Of a stretch of 64,000 nucleotides of DNA, positions 9,246 through 20,349 are shown in pieces. The stretch is from Serratia nematodiphila DZ0503SBS1 (GTDB taxonomy: Bacteria > Pseudomonadota > Gammaproteobacteria > Enterobacterales > Enterobacteriaceae), in NCBI RefSeq assembly GCF_000738675.1, contig NZ_JPUX01000001.1, positions 186,001 to 250,000 on the forward strand. Reading direction: 5' to 3'. Every line of letters starts with the position of its first letter. The stretch's first letter is position 1. The notes beneath the pieces are model-generated. The model saw only the letters and a list, made by a program, of their open reading frames with translations, did no database searches and was not told the DNA's origin. A program made the translations under genes and the position numbers.

Positions 9246-10346
9246 ATGAAATTTATCGTTGAACGTGAGCATCTGCTAAAACCGCTGCAACAGGTGAGCA
9301 GCCCGCTGGGCGGCCGCCCGACCTTGCCGATCCTGGGCAACCTGCTGCTGCAGGTGACGGAAGGCTCCCTGCTGCTGACCGGCACCGATCTGGAGATGGA
9401 GATGGTGGCGCGCGTCGCCCTGTCTCAGCCGCACGAGCCGGGCGCGACGACTGTGCCCGCGCGCAAATTCTTTGATATCTGCCGTGGCCTGCCGGAAGGG
9501 GCGGAGATTGCCGTCACGCTGGAGAGCGAGCGCATGCTGGTGCGGTCCGGCCGCAGCCGCTTCTCGCTGTCCACGCTGCCCGCGGCGGACTTCCCGAACC
9601 TGGACGACTGGCAGAGCGAGGTGGAGTTCACCTTGCCGCAGGCGACGCTGAAGCGCCTGATCGAAGCCACCCAGTTCTCGATGGCCCACCAGGACGTGCG
9701 TTACTACCTGAACGGCATGTTGTTTGAAACCGAAGGCGAAGAGCTGCGCACCGTCGCGACCGACGGCCACCGCCTGGCGGTGTGCTCGATGCCGATCGGC
9801 CAGCAGCTGCCGTCGCATTCGGTGATCGTGCCGCGTAAAGGGGTGATGGAACTGGTGCGTCTGCTGGATGGCGGCGATTCGCTGCTGCAACTGCAGATCG
9901 GCAGCAACAACATCCGCGCCCACGTTGGCGACTTCATCTTCACGTCCAAGCTGGTTGACGGCCGTTTCCCGGACTATCGCCGCGTCTTGCCGAAGAATCC
10001 GGACAAAACGCTGGAAGCCGGCTGCGATCTGCTCAAGCAGGCGTTTGCCCGCGCGGCCATTCTCTCGAACGAGAAATTCCGCGGCGTGCGGCTGTACGTC
10101 AGCCAGAACCAGCTGAAGATCACCGCCAACAACCCGGAGCAGGAAGAGGCGGAAGAGATCCTCGACGTCAGCTACGACGGCGCGGAGATGGAGATCGGTT
10201 TCAACGTCAGCTACGTGCTGGACGTGTTGAACGCGCTCAAGTGTGAAGACGTGCGCCTGCTGTTGACCGACTCGGTCTCCAGCGTGCAGATCGAAGACGG
10301 CGCCAGCCAGGCGGCGGCCTACGTTGTCATGCCAATGCGGTTGTAG
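9246..10346 (+). CDS. dnaN: DNA polymerase III beta subunit (sliding clamp)
   Basis: A protein of 366 residues forming the ring-shaped dimer that tethers DNA polymerase III to DNA. Three repeated clamp domains are visible by length and pattern, beginning MKFIVEREHLLKPLQQVSSPLGGR and ending with the conserved YVVMPMRL. The length equals that of E. coli. It starts 4 bases after the dnaA stop and precedes recF, in the dnaA-dnaN-recF-gyrB order of gammaproteobacteria. Confidence 0.99.
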   Translation: MKFIVEREHLLKPLQQVSSPLGGRPTLPILGNLLLQVTEGSLLLTGTDLEMEMVARVALSQPHEPGATTVPARKFFDICRGLPEGAEIAVTLESERMLVRSGRSRFSLSTLPAADFPNLDDWQSEVEFTLPQATLKRLIEATQFSMAHQDVRYYLNGMLFETEGEELRTVATDGHRLAVCSMPIGQQLPSHSVIVPRKGVMELVRLLDGGDSLLQLQIGSNNIRAHVGDFIFTSKLVDGRFPDYRRVLPKNPDKTLEAGCDLLKQAFARAAILSNEKFRGVRLYVSQNQLKITANNPEQEEAEEILDVSYDGAEMEIGFNVSYVLDVLNALKCEDVRLLLTDSVSSVQIEDGASQAAAYVVMPMRL

Positions 10347-10391
10347 TCTCGTTACCTTGAATTACAGCACCGTCATCGGTAAAGAGATTGC

Positions 10392-11477
10392 ATGGCTCTG
10401 ACGCGTTTATTGATTAAAGACTTCCGCAATATCGAGGCGGCGGATTTGGCGCTGGCGCCGGGATTCAACTTCCTGGTCGGCGCCAACGGCAGCGGCAAGA
10501 CCAGCGTGCTGGAGGCGGTGTATACGCTCGGCCATGGCCGCGCCTTTCGCAGCCTGCAGGCCGGTCGGGTCATTCGCCACGACCAACCGGAGTTCGTGCT
10601 GCACGGCCGCATCGAAGGCGCGGAGCGCGAGCTGTCGGTAGGATTGAGCAAGAGCCGTCAGGGTGACAGCAAAGTACGCATCGATGGCAGCGACGGCCAC
10701 AAGGTGGCCGAGCTGGCGCAGCTGCTGCCCATGCAGCTGATCACCCCCGAAGGTTTTACCCTGCTGAACGGCGGGCCGAAATTCCGGCGCGCTTTCCTGG
10801 ACTGGGGCTGTTTTCATAACGAACCCGGTTTTTTCACCGCCTGGAGCAACCTGAAACGGTTACTGAAGCAGCGCAATGCCGCGCTGCGCCAGGTGAGTCG
10901 CTATGCGCAGATCCGCGCCTGGGATCAGGAACTGATCCCGCTCGCGGAGCGCATCAGCGAATGGCGGGCGGAATACAGCGACGCGATCGCCGCGGATATC
11001 ACCGCGACCTGCGCGCAGTTTCTGCCTGAATTTGCCCTGAGCTTCTCCTTCCAACGCGGCTGGGACAAAGAGAGCGACTACGGCGAGCTGCTGGAGCGCC
11101 AGTTTGAGCGCGACAGGGCGTTGACCTATACCGCGGTGGGGCCGCATAAAGCGGACTTTCGCATTCGTGCCGACGGCACGCCGGTAGAGGATTTGTTATC
11201 GCGCGGTCAGCTTAAGCTGCTGATGTGCGCGTTGCGCTTGGCGCAGGGTGAGTTTCTCACCCGGCAGAGCGGGCGGCGTTGCCTGTATCTGATTGATGAT
11301 TTTGCCTCCGAGCTGGACACCGGCCGTCGCCGGTTGCTGGCCGATCGCCTGAAAGCCACCCAGGCCCAGGTTTTTGTCAGCGCGGTCAGCGCTGAGCAAG
11401 TGACCGACATGGCCGGTGAAAAGGGCAAGATGTTCCGCGTGGAACAGGGTAAAATAGAGGTTCAACCACAGGACTAA
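10392..11477 (+). CDS. recF: DNA replication and repair protein RecF
   Basis: A protein of 361 residues of the SMC-like ATPase class that helps load RecA at gaps through RecFOR. Walker [10 protein letters not shown] is at residues 32-40. The signature motif [15 protein letters not shown] and the Walker B strand [13 protein letters not shown] are in the C-terminal part. It starts 45 bases after dnaN. Its stop is separated from gyrB by 18 bases that contain a five-codon reading frame. Normal length. Confidence 0.98.
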   Translation: MALTRLLIKDFRNIEAADLALAPGFNFLVGANGSGKTSVLEAVYTLGHGRAFRSLQAGRVIRHDQPEFVLHGRIEGAERELSVGLSKSRQGDSKVRIDGSDGHKVAELAQLLPMQLITPEGFTLLNGGPKFRRAFLDWGCFHNEPGFFTAWSNLKRLLKQRNAALRQVSRYAQIRAWDQELIPLAERISEWRAEYSDAIAADITATCAQFLPEFALSFSFQRGWDKESDYGELLERQFERDRALTYTAVGPHKADFRIRADGTPVEDLLSRGQLKLLMCALRLAQGEFLTRQSGRRCLYLIDDFASELDTGRRRLLADRLKATQAQVFVSAVSAEQVTDMAGEKGKMFRVEQGKIEVQPQD

Positions 11478-13910
<2,433 letters not shown>

Positions 13911-13926
13911 TGCGTTAATGGCTGTG

Positions 13927-13962
13927 AAAATCCGCGCCGGGCGACCCGCGCGGATTTTTTTT
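13927..13962 (+). terminator. Rho-independent terminator after gyrB
   Basis: An 11-bp stem AAAATCCGCGC / GCGCGGATTTT is followed by a run of eight T (13955-13962), 16 bases after the gyrB stop. Confidence 0.9.
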
Positions 13963-14034
13963 GGCCTTTTTTGGCGCTGACAGCCGAGGCTGAAACGCGT
14001 TAGCATGAATAAAAACCACTGGGAGAAGCGTTGA

Positions 14035-14850
14035 ATGGCTATTGAACTGATTGCGATCGACATGGACGGCACGTTGCTGGATCCGCAGCATCAAATCACG
14101 CCGGCGGTAAAGCAGGCTATCGCGGCGGCGCGGCGCAAAGGGGTGCACGTGGTGCTGGCCACCGGGCGGCCTTATGTCGGCGTGCAGGACTATCTGCGCC
14201 AGTTGGACATTCAGGGCCCCGGCGATTTCTGTATCACCTATAACGGCGCGCTGGTGTTGCGCGCGGTCGACGGCGCCTGCATCCTGCAGGAAACCCTGGG
14301 CTTCGAGGATTATCTGCACTTCGAGCAGATGGCGCGCGAGTTAGGCGTTCACTTCCAGGCGTTTGATTTCGATACCTTGTATACCCCGAACAAGGACATC
14401 GGCAAGTACACCATACACGAGGCGGAAATGACCGGCATTCCGCTGAAATACCGCAGCGTGGAAGAGATGGATCGCCAGATGCGTTTTCCAAAAGTGATGA
14501 TGATCGACGAACCGGCGCTGCTGGACAGCGCCATCGCGCGCATCCCGGAGGAAACGCGCGCGCGTTACACTATCTTGAAAAGTGCGCCTTACTACCTCGA
14601 GATCTTACATAAAAACGTCGATAAGGGCGCCGGGGTGAAAATGCTGGCCGAGCACCTCGGCGTGGCGCGGGAAAACATCATGACGCTGGGGGATCAGGCT
14701 AACGATACGGCGATGATCGAATATGCCGGCGTCGGCGTGGCGATGGGCAACGCCATTCCCGAGCTGAAAGCGGTGGCGCAGTTTGTCACCAGCGCCAATA
14801 CCGAAGACGGCGTGGCGCGCGCTATCGAGAAGTTCGTGCTCAACGCCTGA
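14035..14850 (+). CDS. yidA: HAD-superfamily sugar phosphatase YidA
   Basis: A cytoplasmic protein of 271 residues of the Cof-type HAD phosphatases. The nucleophile motif IDMDGTLLD is at residues 8-16 (Asp9 and Asp11). Motif II ATGRP and the late GDQANDTAMIEYAG motif that binds Mg are intact. E. coli YidA acts on small phosphorylated sugars and nucleotides. It is next to gyrB as in E. coli, where yidB lies between them; here yidB is absent. Its own GGGAGAAGCGTTGA ribosome site precedes ATG 14035. Confidence 0.95.
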   Translation: MAIELIAIDMDGTLLDPQHQITPAVKQAIAAARRKGVHVVLATGRPYVGVQDYLRQLDIQGPGDFCITYNGALVLRAVDGACILQETLGFEDYLHFEQMARELGVHFQAFDFDTLYTPNKDIGKYTIHEAEMTGIPLKYRSVEEMDRQMRFPKVMMIDEPALLDSAIARIPEETRARYTILKSAPYYLEILHKNVDKGAGVKMLAEHLGVARENIMTLGDQANDTAMIEYAGVGVAMGNAIPELKAVAQFVTSANTEDGVARAIEKFVLNA

Positions 14851-14875
14851 GAAAACGGGGCGCTGCGGCGCCTCT

Positions 14876-15817
14876 TTATACTTTCGCCAACACCCCTTTG
14901 GCGATCTGCAGATCCTGAATCGCCAAGCCGGTGAGATCGGCGATGGTGATGTGCTGCGGCTCGCGTCGTACCCGCCCGCCCTGCGCCAATGCGGCGCCCA
15001 TTTCGACGATCGGCGTTGAAGTCAGCTTGTTCTGCCGATAAGCCGTTGCGATCTCGCCATAGTCTGTGCACTGAGCCAGCGCATCGACCAACAGCGCGTC
15101 CGCGCGGGCCACCAGCTCGGTCGCCAGCTCCTGCTTACCGGGCGCGTCGGCGCCCACCGCGGTAATGTGCGTGCCGGGCCGAATATCCGCCGCCTGCAAA
15201 ATCGGTTCGCGGCTGGGCGTGGTGGTGACGATCAGCTGACAGTGCGCCGCCAGCTCCGCCGCCTCCTGCGTGACCCGCACCCGAAAACCCTCGGCCTCGG
15301 CATCGCGCCGATACGCCGCCAGCGCCTGTTCGTTGCGGCCCCATACCCATACCTCGCGGCAATCGGTCACCGGTTTCAGACATTGCAGCTGCAGCCGCGC
15401 CTGCAGGCCGGTGCCAACCATGCCGATCGCCTGAATATGCGGCGGCGCGCACAGCTCGGCGACGATGCGGCCGGCCAGGGCGGTGCGCAGCGCGGTCAGC
15501 CAACCTTCATCTTGCAGCAGCGCCTGCGGCTCGCCGGTGTGGGCGGAGAACGCCATCATCAGCCCCTGATTGCTCGGCAGGCCGTGTTCGGCATTGCGAT
15601 AGAAACCGGTAGAGATCTTGACCACGAACAGTTCGTCGCCTTCCAACCAGGCGGATTTGATGCAGCAGTCGCCGGCGGCCTGCTCGAACAGGAAATGCTG
15701 CGCCGGCGGCTGTTGTACCCGCTGTTGCGAGTAGGCGATAAAACCCTGCTTCAGCAGCGGCGTAATGGCCTCGGCGTCGAACGCGGCGAGAATTTGCTGC
15801 CGATTAAGGATGAGCAT
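14876..15817 (-). CDS. Ornithine cyclodeaminase family protein (EutC-like)
   Basis: A protein of 313 residues of the ornithine cyclodeaminase/mu-crystallin family, NAD(P)-dependent enzymes acting on amino acids or imines. The Rossmann motif MVGTGLQARLQLQCL sits near residue 130, with later TTTPSREPIL and ITAVGADAPGKQEL typical of the family. Its start overlaps the end of the upstream threonine-dehydratase-like gene by 14 bases, so the two are one operon. The same pairing of a dehydratase and a cyclodeaminase-like protein occurs in ectoine utilisation (EutB/EutC). The family is secure; the substrate is inferred only by analogy. No ectoine hydrolase genes are present nearby. Confidence 0.8.
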   Translation of the reverse strand: MLILNRQQILAAFDAEAITPLLKQGFIAYSQQRVQQPPAQHFLFEQAAGDCCIKSAWLEGDELFVVKISTGFYRNAEHGLPSNQGLMMAFSAHTGEPQALLQDEGWLTALRTALAGRIVAELCAPPHIQAIGMVGTGLQARLQLQCLKPVTDCREVWVWGRNEQALAAYRRDAEAEGFRVRVTQEAAELAAHCQLIVTTTPSREPILQAADIRPGTHITAVGADAPGKQELATELVARADALLVDALAQCTDYGEIATAYRQNKLTSTPIVEMGAALAQGGRVRREPQHITIADLTGLAIQDLQIAKGVLAKV

Positions 15818-16772
15818 CGGCGATGGCCTTGAGGTATTTCTCCAGCACGATGTTTTTACCGCACAGCACCACCGCCACCTTTTTACCTCGGTATTCCGGC
15901 GCCAGTTTGATCGCCGCCGCCAGCGCTACGCCTGCTGCGCCTTCGATAATCCAGCGATCGCTGGCGGCGATCCGGCGCATCGCGCGTTTGATCTCCGCCT
16001 CGCTGACCAGCACTTTACGGTCAATCAGCTGCTGGCACAGCGGGAAGGTCACGGCGCCCGGCTCGACGCCGCCGGCGGTGCCGTCGGACAGGGTTTCTTG
16101 TTCTTCCACCGGGAAGATATGGCCGGCTTCCAACGCGCTGTACAGGCTGGTGGCGTTTTCCGGCCAGCAGGCGATAAGCTGCGTGTTTGGCGACAGTTGC
16201 CGCAGAACGGTGCCGATGCCGGCGATATAGCCACCGCCGCCGACCGCCACGAACACCGCGTCCAGATCGGCGAGTTGTTCAACCAGCTCCATGCCGCAGG
16301 TGCCCTGGCCGGCGATCACCTGTTCGTCATTATACGGCGAGATATAGGTTTTCCCCTGTTCGCGTGCGGCTTGTTCCCCCGCCAGTTCGGCGTTCAGCGC
16401 GTCGCCCGGCACCAATTCCACGGTGCCGCCCAGCGCCCGGATGGTGTCGAGCTTGATGCTCGCCGCCGTCTCCGGCGCATAAACCGTGACGCCAACGCCC
16501 ATCCGTTGCCCCGCCAGGGCGACAGCCTGGCCGTGGTTGCCGGTTGAGGCGGCGATCACGCCGCGCCGGCGTTGCTCGTTATCCAACAGCCGCAGCTTGT
16601 TGCTGGCGCCGCGAAATTTAAAGGAACCGGTGTGCTGCAGGTGGTCGCATTTCAAATACAGCTCGCAACCCAATTGCTGAGAAAGCAGCACGCTGCGCTC
16701 CAGCGGCGTGACCCGCACTTGAGGGCGCAGTTGCTGATGAGCGGAAACAATGGCATCGAAGAGGGTGTTCAT
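15804..16772 (-). CDS. PLP-dependent threonine/serine dehydratase family protein (EutB-like)
   Basis: A protein of 322 residues of the fold-type II PLP enzymes. The PLP lysine lies in TGSFKFRGA near residue 54, the substrate loop is in STGNHGQAVA, and the glycine-rich phosphate loop VGGGGYIAGIG is near residue 175. It lacks the C-terminal regulatory domain of biosynthetic IlvA and so resembles catabolic dehydratases or serine racemase. It is first in a two-gene minus-strand operon with the cyclodeaminase-like gene. In Serratia-type genomes such pairs are often labelled hydroxyectoine utilisation EutB/EutC. Simple threonine or serine deamination is an equally open possibility. Confidence 0.82.
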   Translation of the reverse strand: MNTLFDAIVSAHQQLRPQVRVTPLERSVLLSQQLGCELYLKCDHLQHTGSFKFRGASNKLRLLDNEQRRRGVIAASTGNHGQAVALAGQRMGVGVTVYAPETAASIKLDTIRALGGTVELVPGDALNAELAGEQAAREQGKTYISPYNDEQVIAGQGTCGMELVEQLADLDAVFVAVGGGGYIAGIGTVLRQLSPNTQLIACWPENATSLYSALEAGHIFPVEEQETLSDGTAGGVEPGAVTFPLCQQLIDRKVLVSEAEIKRAMRRIAASDRWIIEGAAGVALAAAIKLAPEYRGKKVAVVLCGKNIVLEKYLKAIADAHP

Positions 16773-17264
16773 ACCGGCTCCAGAAGATTTATTTTGGACT
16801 TAAAAATCCAGTTTGTACTTTTTTGTATTGATTGTAAACCCCGCGGCCCGACCTTCGGGCACACCGATCAGAAAACGGCAATGGTCGGCGGGAGCATTGC
16901 CGTTTTCGGTGAAAATAATCATAAACCTGTCGTTTAGCGGCCCGATTTTTTATTTATTTGCGTTAAGTAAGGCGCTGCCGCTGCCTTATTCTTATAAGGG
17001 AAGTGAGAATGAAAAAATAGCGTTTGCATCACCCACCTCTATTACATTGGCGCCGTTGAGTCTCGCCGGCAGGAATTCGATCGCCTGGTCGGCCGCTTAT
17101 TTCCTGCCGACGCCGTCGATCGGCTTAAATGATAAGACGCTGGAAAATAATTGCGTGATTTCGAATCGAAAAATCCTCCCGCCTCACCCTCACAGGCCAT
17201 ATGAAACGCTGCGGGCGATCCGGTAAGATGACGGCTCAGTGCCAGCATGTGCAGGAGAGCCGCC
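16773..17264. other. Divergent intergenic region with a strong stem-loop
   Basis: These 492 bases lie between two divergent genes and must carry both promoters. The main structure is the inverted repeat at 16871-16907 described separately. AT-rich sequence at 16908-17010 suits promoters. A tiny frame ATGAAAAAATAG at 17009 follows an AAGGGAAGTGAGA stretch but is only three codons. No gene was recognised here. Confidence 0.5.
16871..16907. terminator. 13-bp perfect inverted repeat, terminator-like on both strands
   Basis: GAAAACGGCAATG (16871-16883) and CATTGCCGTTTTC (16895-16907) are separated by an 11-base loop. Each strand shows four T at the end of the stem. It lies between divergent genes, so no annotated transcript should end here; see findings. 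Confidence 0.6.
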
Positions 17265-18545
17265 ATGAGCCATCGGGAAAAACAACTGACTTTCGACCCT
17301 CGTGGGCATCAGTTAACCAATATCAACGTCTGGACGCCGGACAGTCAATGGCTGGCTTATGACGTGCGCCCGCACGGCGCCTTTTTCACCGGCCTCAGCA
17401 TCGAGCGTGTCAACGTCGCCAGCGGCGCGGTGGAGGTGATTTATCGCGCCCAGCACGGCGCCCACGTCGGCGTGGTCACGGTCAGCCCCGATGCGCCGGC
17501 GCGCTATGCCTTTATTCACGGACCTGAGCACCCGGACAGCGCCTGGCAGTATGATTTTCACCACCGCCGCGGGGTGATCGTCAGCGAACCGGATCGCGAG
17601 TTGGCCATCACCCTCGACGCGCTGGATATCACCGCGCCCTATACCCCCGGCGCGCTGCGCGGCGGCAGCCACGTGCACGTTTTCAGTCCGGACGGCAGCC
17701 GCCTTAGCTTTACCTATAACGATCACGTGATGCATGAACGCGATCCGGCGCGCGATCTGCGCAACGTCGGCGTGGCCGTGCCGCTGCATGGGGTTAACCC
17801 GCCAAAACAGCACCCGCGCGAGTACGACGGCAGCCACTATTGCGTGTTGGTCAGCGAGACGGTGCCGCAGCCGCGGCCGGGCAGCGATCAGATCAATCGC
17901 GCTTACGAAGAAGGCTGGATCGGTCGCGAAGGCTACCGTAAGGCCGACGGCAGCCGGCAGCGCTGGGCGCTGGCATTTATCGGCGATACGTTGTCTGCCG
18001 CCGGAGAGAAGCTGCCTGAGGTGTTTATCGTCGATCTGCCGGAGAACGACGTCGACTACGCCCGGGCGGGCGCTCTGCCGCTGCAGGGGACGGAAAGTGA
18101 GCTGCCGGCGCCGCCGCTTGGCGTCAGGCAGCGGCGGGTAACCTTTACCGGGGATCGCCGTTTTCCTGGCGTGGCTGGTGCGCCGCGCCACTGGTTGCGC
18201 AGTTCGCCGGACGGCAGCCAGATAGCTTTTCTGATGAAGGACGACGGCGGCGTGGTGCAGCTGTGGACGGTGTCGCCTAACGGTGGCGAGCCGCGCCAGG
18301 TGAGCCGCAGCGAGCATGACATCCAGTCGGCGTTCAGCTGGCACCCGCAGGGCGGGACGATAGCCCTGGTGTGCGACAACAGCGTGATGCTGTGCGAGGT
18401 GGCCAGCGGTCGCCTGCAGCGTTTGACGCCGCGCAGCGTGCAGCCGCCGTCGGGGGATGCCGTGGTGTTCTCGCCGGATGGCAAGAAAGTGGCGTTTATG
18501 CGCGAGATAGCGGGGTTCAACCAGATCTTCGTGGTTGAGGCGTAA
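17265..18545 (+). CDS. yidR: DUF3748 family protein YidR
   Basis: A protein of 426 residues matching E. coli YidR closely in pattern (WTPDSQWLAYDVRPHGA, FIHGPEHPDSAWQYDFHHRRG, TPGALRGGSHVHVFSPDG). It contains repeated beta-propeller blades of the TolB/WD40-like type: FSPDG occurs at least twice, with SPDGSQIAF and SPNGGEP in the C-terminal half. No signal peptide is visible. The start is ATG 17265 because AGGAGAG lies 6 bases upstream. The in-frame ATG at 17247 would add MCRRAA and place the ribosome site inside the gene. It faces yidQ tail to tail, as in E. coli. Its function is unknown. Confidence 0.92.
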   Translation: MSHREKQLTFDPRGHQLTNINVWTPDSQWLAYDVRPHGAFFTGLSIERVNVASGAVEVIYRAQHGAHVGVVTVSPDAPARYAFIHGPEHPDSAWQYDFHHRRGVIVSEPDRELAITLDALDITAPYTPGALRGGSHVHVFSPDGSRLSFTYNDHVMHERDPARDLRNVGVAVPLHGVNPPKQHPREYDGSHYCVLVSETVPQPRPGSDQINRAYEEGWIGREGYRKADGSRQRWALAFIGDTLSAAGEKLPEVFIVDLPENDVDYARAGALPLQGTESELPAPPLGVRQRRVTFTGDRRFPGVAGAPRHWLRSSPDGSQIAFLMKDDGGVVQLWTVSPNGGEPRQVSRSEHDIQSAFSWHPQGGTIALVCDNSVMLCEVASGRLQRLTPRSVQPPSGDAVVFSPDGKKVAFMREIAGFNQIFVVEA

Positions 18546-18575
18546 GACGAGCCTGATGACCCGCTGCGTGCGCGA

Positions 18576-18923
18576 TTAGTGCGTGGCGGTGCTGTCGTCG
18601 CCCTGGCCGGGATTGCCGGTCGCCGCCAAATTCTGCTGCTCGCTGCGCAGGATACGCGCTTTTGGCGAGTCTGCGGTGGCGTCGTTGCCGGAGCGCAGAT
18701 AGTCGTAAGGCAGCAGCACGGTATCCATCACCGCGGAGAACGGCAGATCCAGCGCCACCAGCGGCATCATCGCCCAGCTGGTGTTGTCGTCCTTCAGCAT
18801 GTCCACGCTGGCGCGGGTGCCGGGATAGTAACCCTGATTCGGGCCGGTATGGCTCATTACGCTGGAGCAACCGCTGGTCGCCAACAACATGCAGCCCGTC
18901 GCTATCGCTTTCATCGTCGTCAT
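18576..18923 (-). CDS. yidQ: YceK/YidQ family lipoprotein
   Basis: A small lipoprotein of 115 residues. The lipobox LLATSGC places the modified Cys at residue 19. The rest (YYPGTRASVDML, then VALDLPFSAVMDTVLLPYD) is the DUF1375 pattern shared with E. coli YidQ and YceK. The residue after the Cys is Ser, so outer membrane sorting is expected. It lies between yidR and ibpA as in E. coli. No function is established. Confidence 0.92.
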   Translation of the reverse strand: MTTMKAIATGCMLLATSGCSSVMSHTGPNQGYYPGTRASVDMLKDDNTSWAMMPLVALDLPFSAVMDTVLLPYDYLRSGNDATADSPKARILRSEQQNLAATGNPGQGDDSTATH

Positions 18924-19089
18924 TAATCCATCCTGCAGGGTTGCTGTTCCCCTAAATTAAGCTGATTTATAACATCCTGTTGTTGCTTTAAAAGAAGCAA
19001 AATCCCGCTCTGTGGCGGCTCTCTCACTTTAGTGTAAGTGGTAAAAAAACTTTTACCTTATTGGTGCAAGTTTTTTTTGATCCTCGCCT

Positions 19090-19117
19090 GTTGAATTGAT
19101 GAAAGCAACCCCCATTT
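19090..19117 (+). promoter_or_regulatory. Sigma-32 (heat-shock) promoter of ibpAB
   Basis: TTGAA at 19091-19095 and CCCCATTT at 19110-19117 are 14 bases apart, matching the sigma-32 consensus. The predicted transcript start gives a leader of about 110 bases, long enough for the hairpins described next. Position and leader length match known ibpA loci. Confidence 0.85.
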
Positions 19118-19136
19118 TATCATTAGAGCCGAATTG

Positions 19137-19225
19137 AGAATTCGCCGTAAGGGAATTCTGGCTTAATTAGCCTGTCCAGAGTGGAAGGCGTATTTATTTC
19201 AACCTCGCTGAAGTGCCTTAGGAGG
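19137..19225 (+). ncRNA. ROSE-type RNA thermometer in the ibpA leader
   Basis: The leader can form a first hairpin, AGAATTC / GAATTCT (19137-19159), and a last hairpin at 19203-19225. In the last one CCTC-G-CTGA pairs with TTAGGAGG, burying the Shine-Dalgarno AGGAGG. The anti-Shine-Dalgarno contains UCGCU, the U(U/C)GCU motif of ROSE elements, with the same unpaired G. Such hairpins melt on heating and release the ribosome site. Confidence 0.82.
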
Positions 19226-19232
19226 CTGTTTT

Positions 19233-19646
19233 ATGCGTAATTTTGATCTTTCCCCGCTATACCGTTCCGCCATCGGTTTCGATCGCCTGTTCAACGCGCT
19301 GGAGGCTGGCCAGAGTCAGGGCAACGGCGGTTATCCCCCTTATAATGTCGAGCTGGTGGATGAAAATCATTATCGGATCGCCATCGCGGTAGCCGGGTTT
19401 GCCGAGCAGGAGCTGGAGATCACCACACAGGACAATCTGCTGATCGTGCGCGGGGCGCACAACAATGAACCGGCAGAAAAAACCTATTTATACCAGGGCA
19501 TCGCCGAGCGTAATTTCGAGCGTAAATTCCAGCTGGCCGAACATATTCAAATTAAAGGCGCCAAACTGGAGAATGGCCTGTTGTATATCGACATGCAACG
19601 CATCGTGCCGGAAACATTAAAACCGCGCCGCATCGAAATTAAATAA
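19233..19646 (+). CDS. ibpA: Small heat-shock protein IbpA
   Basis: A 137-residue alpha-crystallin-type chaperone that coats aggregating proteins and hands them to ClpB/DnaK. It begins [20 protein letters not shown] and has the alpha-crystallin domain from about residue 35 to 125, including GFAEQELEI and ENGLLYIDM. The C-terminal tail after [12 protein letters not shown] is short, as usual. It is under a sigma-32 promoter and a ROSE hairpin. ibpB follows after 107 bases. Confidence 0.98.
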   Translation: MRNFDLSPLYRSAIGFDRLFNALEAGQSQGNGGYPPYNVELVDENHYRIAIAVAGFAEQELEITTQDNLLIVRGAHNNEPAEKTYLYQGIAERNFERKFQLAEHIQIKGAKLENGLLYIDMQRIVPETLKPRRIEIK

Positions 19647-19727
19647 ATTTCCGTTTCGCCGGCAGGTACGCTGCCGGTAAATATGAAGTCATGATTAGCC
19701 TGCCGTCAGGGGGCTGAGTAAACACAT

Positions 19728-19745
19728 CTCGCTTAATGAAAGGAG
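19728..19745 (+). ncRNA. ROSE-like RNA thermometer hairpin before ibpB
   Basis: CTC-G-CTT (19728-19734) pairs with AAGGAG (19740-19745) with one bulged G, covering the ibpB Shine-Dalgarno. It again contains the UCGCU motif. An alternative 4-bp stem AGGA / TCCT (19741-19753) would also bury the site. This gives ibpB its own temperature gate. Confidence 0.75.
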
Positions 19746-19753
19746 TTGTTCCT

Positions 19754-20182
19754 ATGCGTAATTACGATTTATCCCCGCTTCTGCGTCAGTGGATTGGTTT
19801 TGATAAATTGGCCAGTTCAATGGGCGGCCAGGAACCCCAGGGGTTCCCGCCGTATAACATCGAGAAAAGTGACGACAATCACTACCGCATTTCTCTGGCG
19901 CTGGCCGGTTTCCGGCAGAGCGAACTGAATATCGAAGTGGAAGGGCCGCGGCTGACCGTCAGCGGTAAACCCACGCCGCCGGAAAAACAGGTTGAATACC
20001 TGCATCAGGGCTTGGTGTGCAAAGAGTTCCAGCTGACTTTCACCCTGGCGGAGCATCTGCAGGTGTCCGAAGCCAAATTTGAAAACGGTCTGCTGCACAT
20101 CGATCTGGTGCGTCAGGTGCCGGAAGCCTTGCAGCCTCAGCGCATCGCTATCGGCGCGACGCCGGAGCTGGAAGCGAAATAA
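19754..20182 (+). CDS. ibpB: Small heat-shock protein IbpB
   Basis: A protein of 142 residues, paralogue of IbpA, starting [20 protein letters not shown]. The alpha-crystallin domain includes [15 protein letters not shown] and [13 protein letters not shown]. IbpB forms larger assemblies and acts with IbpA in disaggregation. ATG 19754 is chosen because AAGGAG precedes it and the protein then has the family length. An upstream in-frame ATG at 19736 lies before the ribosome site. Cotranscribed with ibpA. Confidence 0.98.
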   Translation: MRNYDLSPLLRQWIGFDKLASSMGGQEPQGFPPYNIEKSDDNHYRISLALAGFRQSELNIEVEGPRLTVSGKPTPPEKQVEYLHQGLVCKEFQLTFTLAEHLQVSEAKFENGLLHIDLVRQVPEALQPQRIAIGATPELEAK

Positions 20183-20208
20183 CCGGCTGAAAAACGGTCA
20201 TCATCATG

Positions 20209-20236
20209 CGGGGGAGATCCAAACGGATCTCCCCCG
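20209..20236 (+). terminator. Stem-loop terminator after ibpB
   Basis: An 11-bp stem GGGGGAGATCC / GGATCTCCCCC with loop AAAC lies 27 bases after the ibpB stop. The T run is poor (GTTGCGTTA), so termination may be partial. Confidence 0.6.
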
Positions 20237-20349
20237 TTGCGTTATGTGGCGCACGCCACAGTCCCCCCGTCTGCCCGATGCCATAATCCTTGTTAATTGT
20301 GTGTCTTTGGCCGCAAATCCCATATTCAACTTTGGCAAGGATGTGACCT

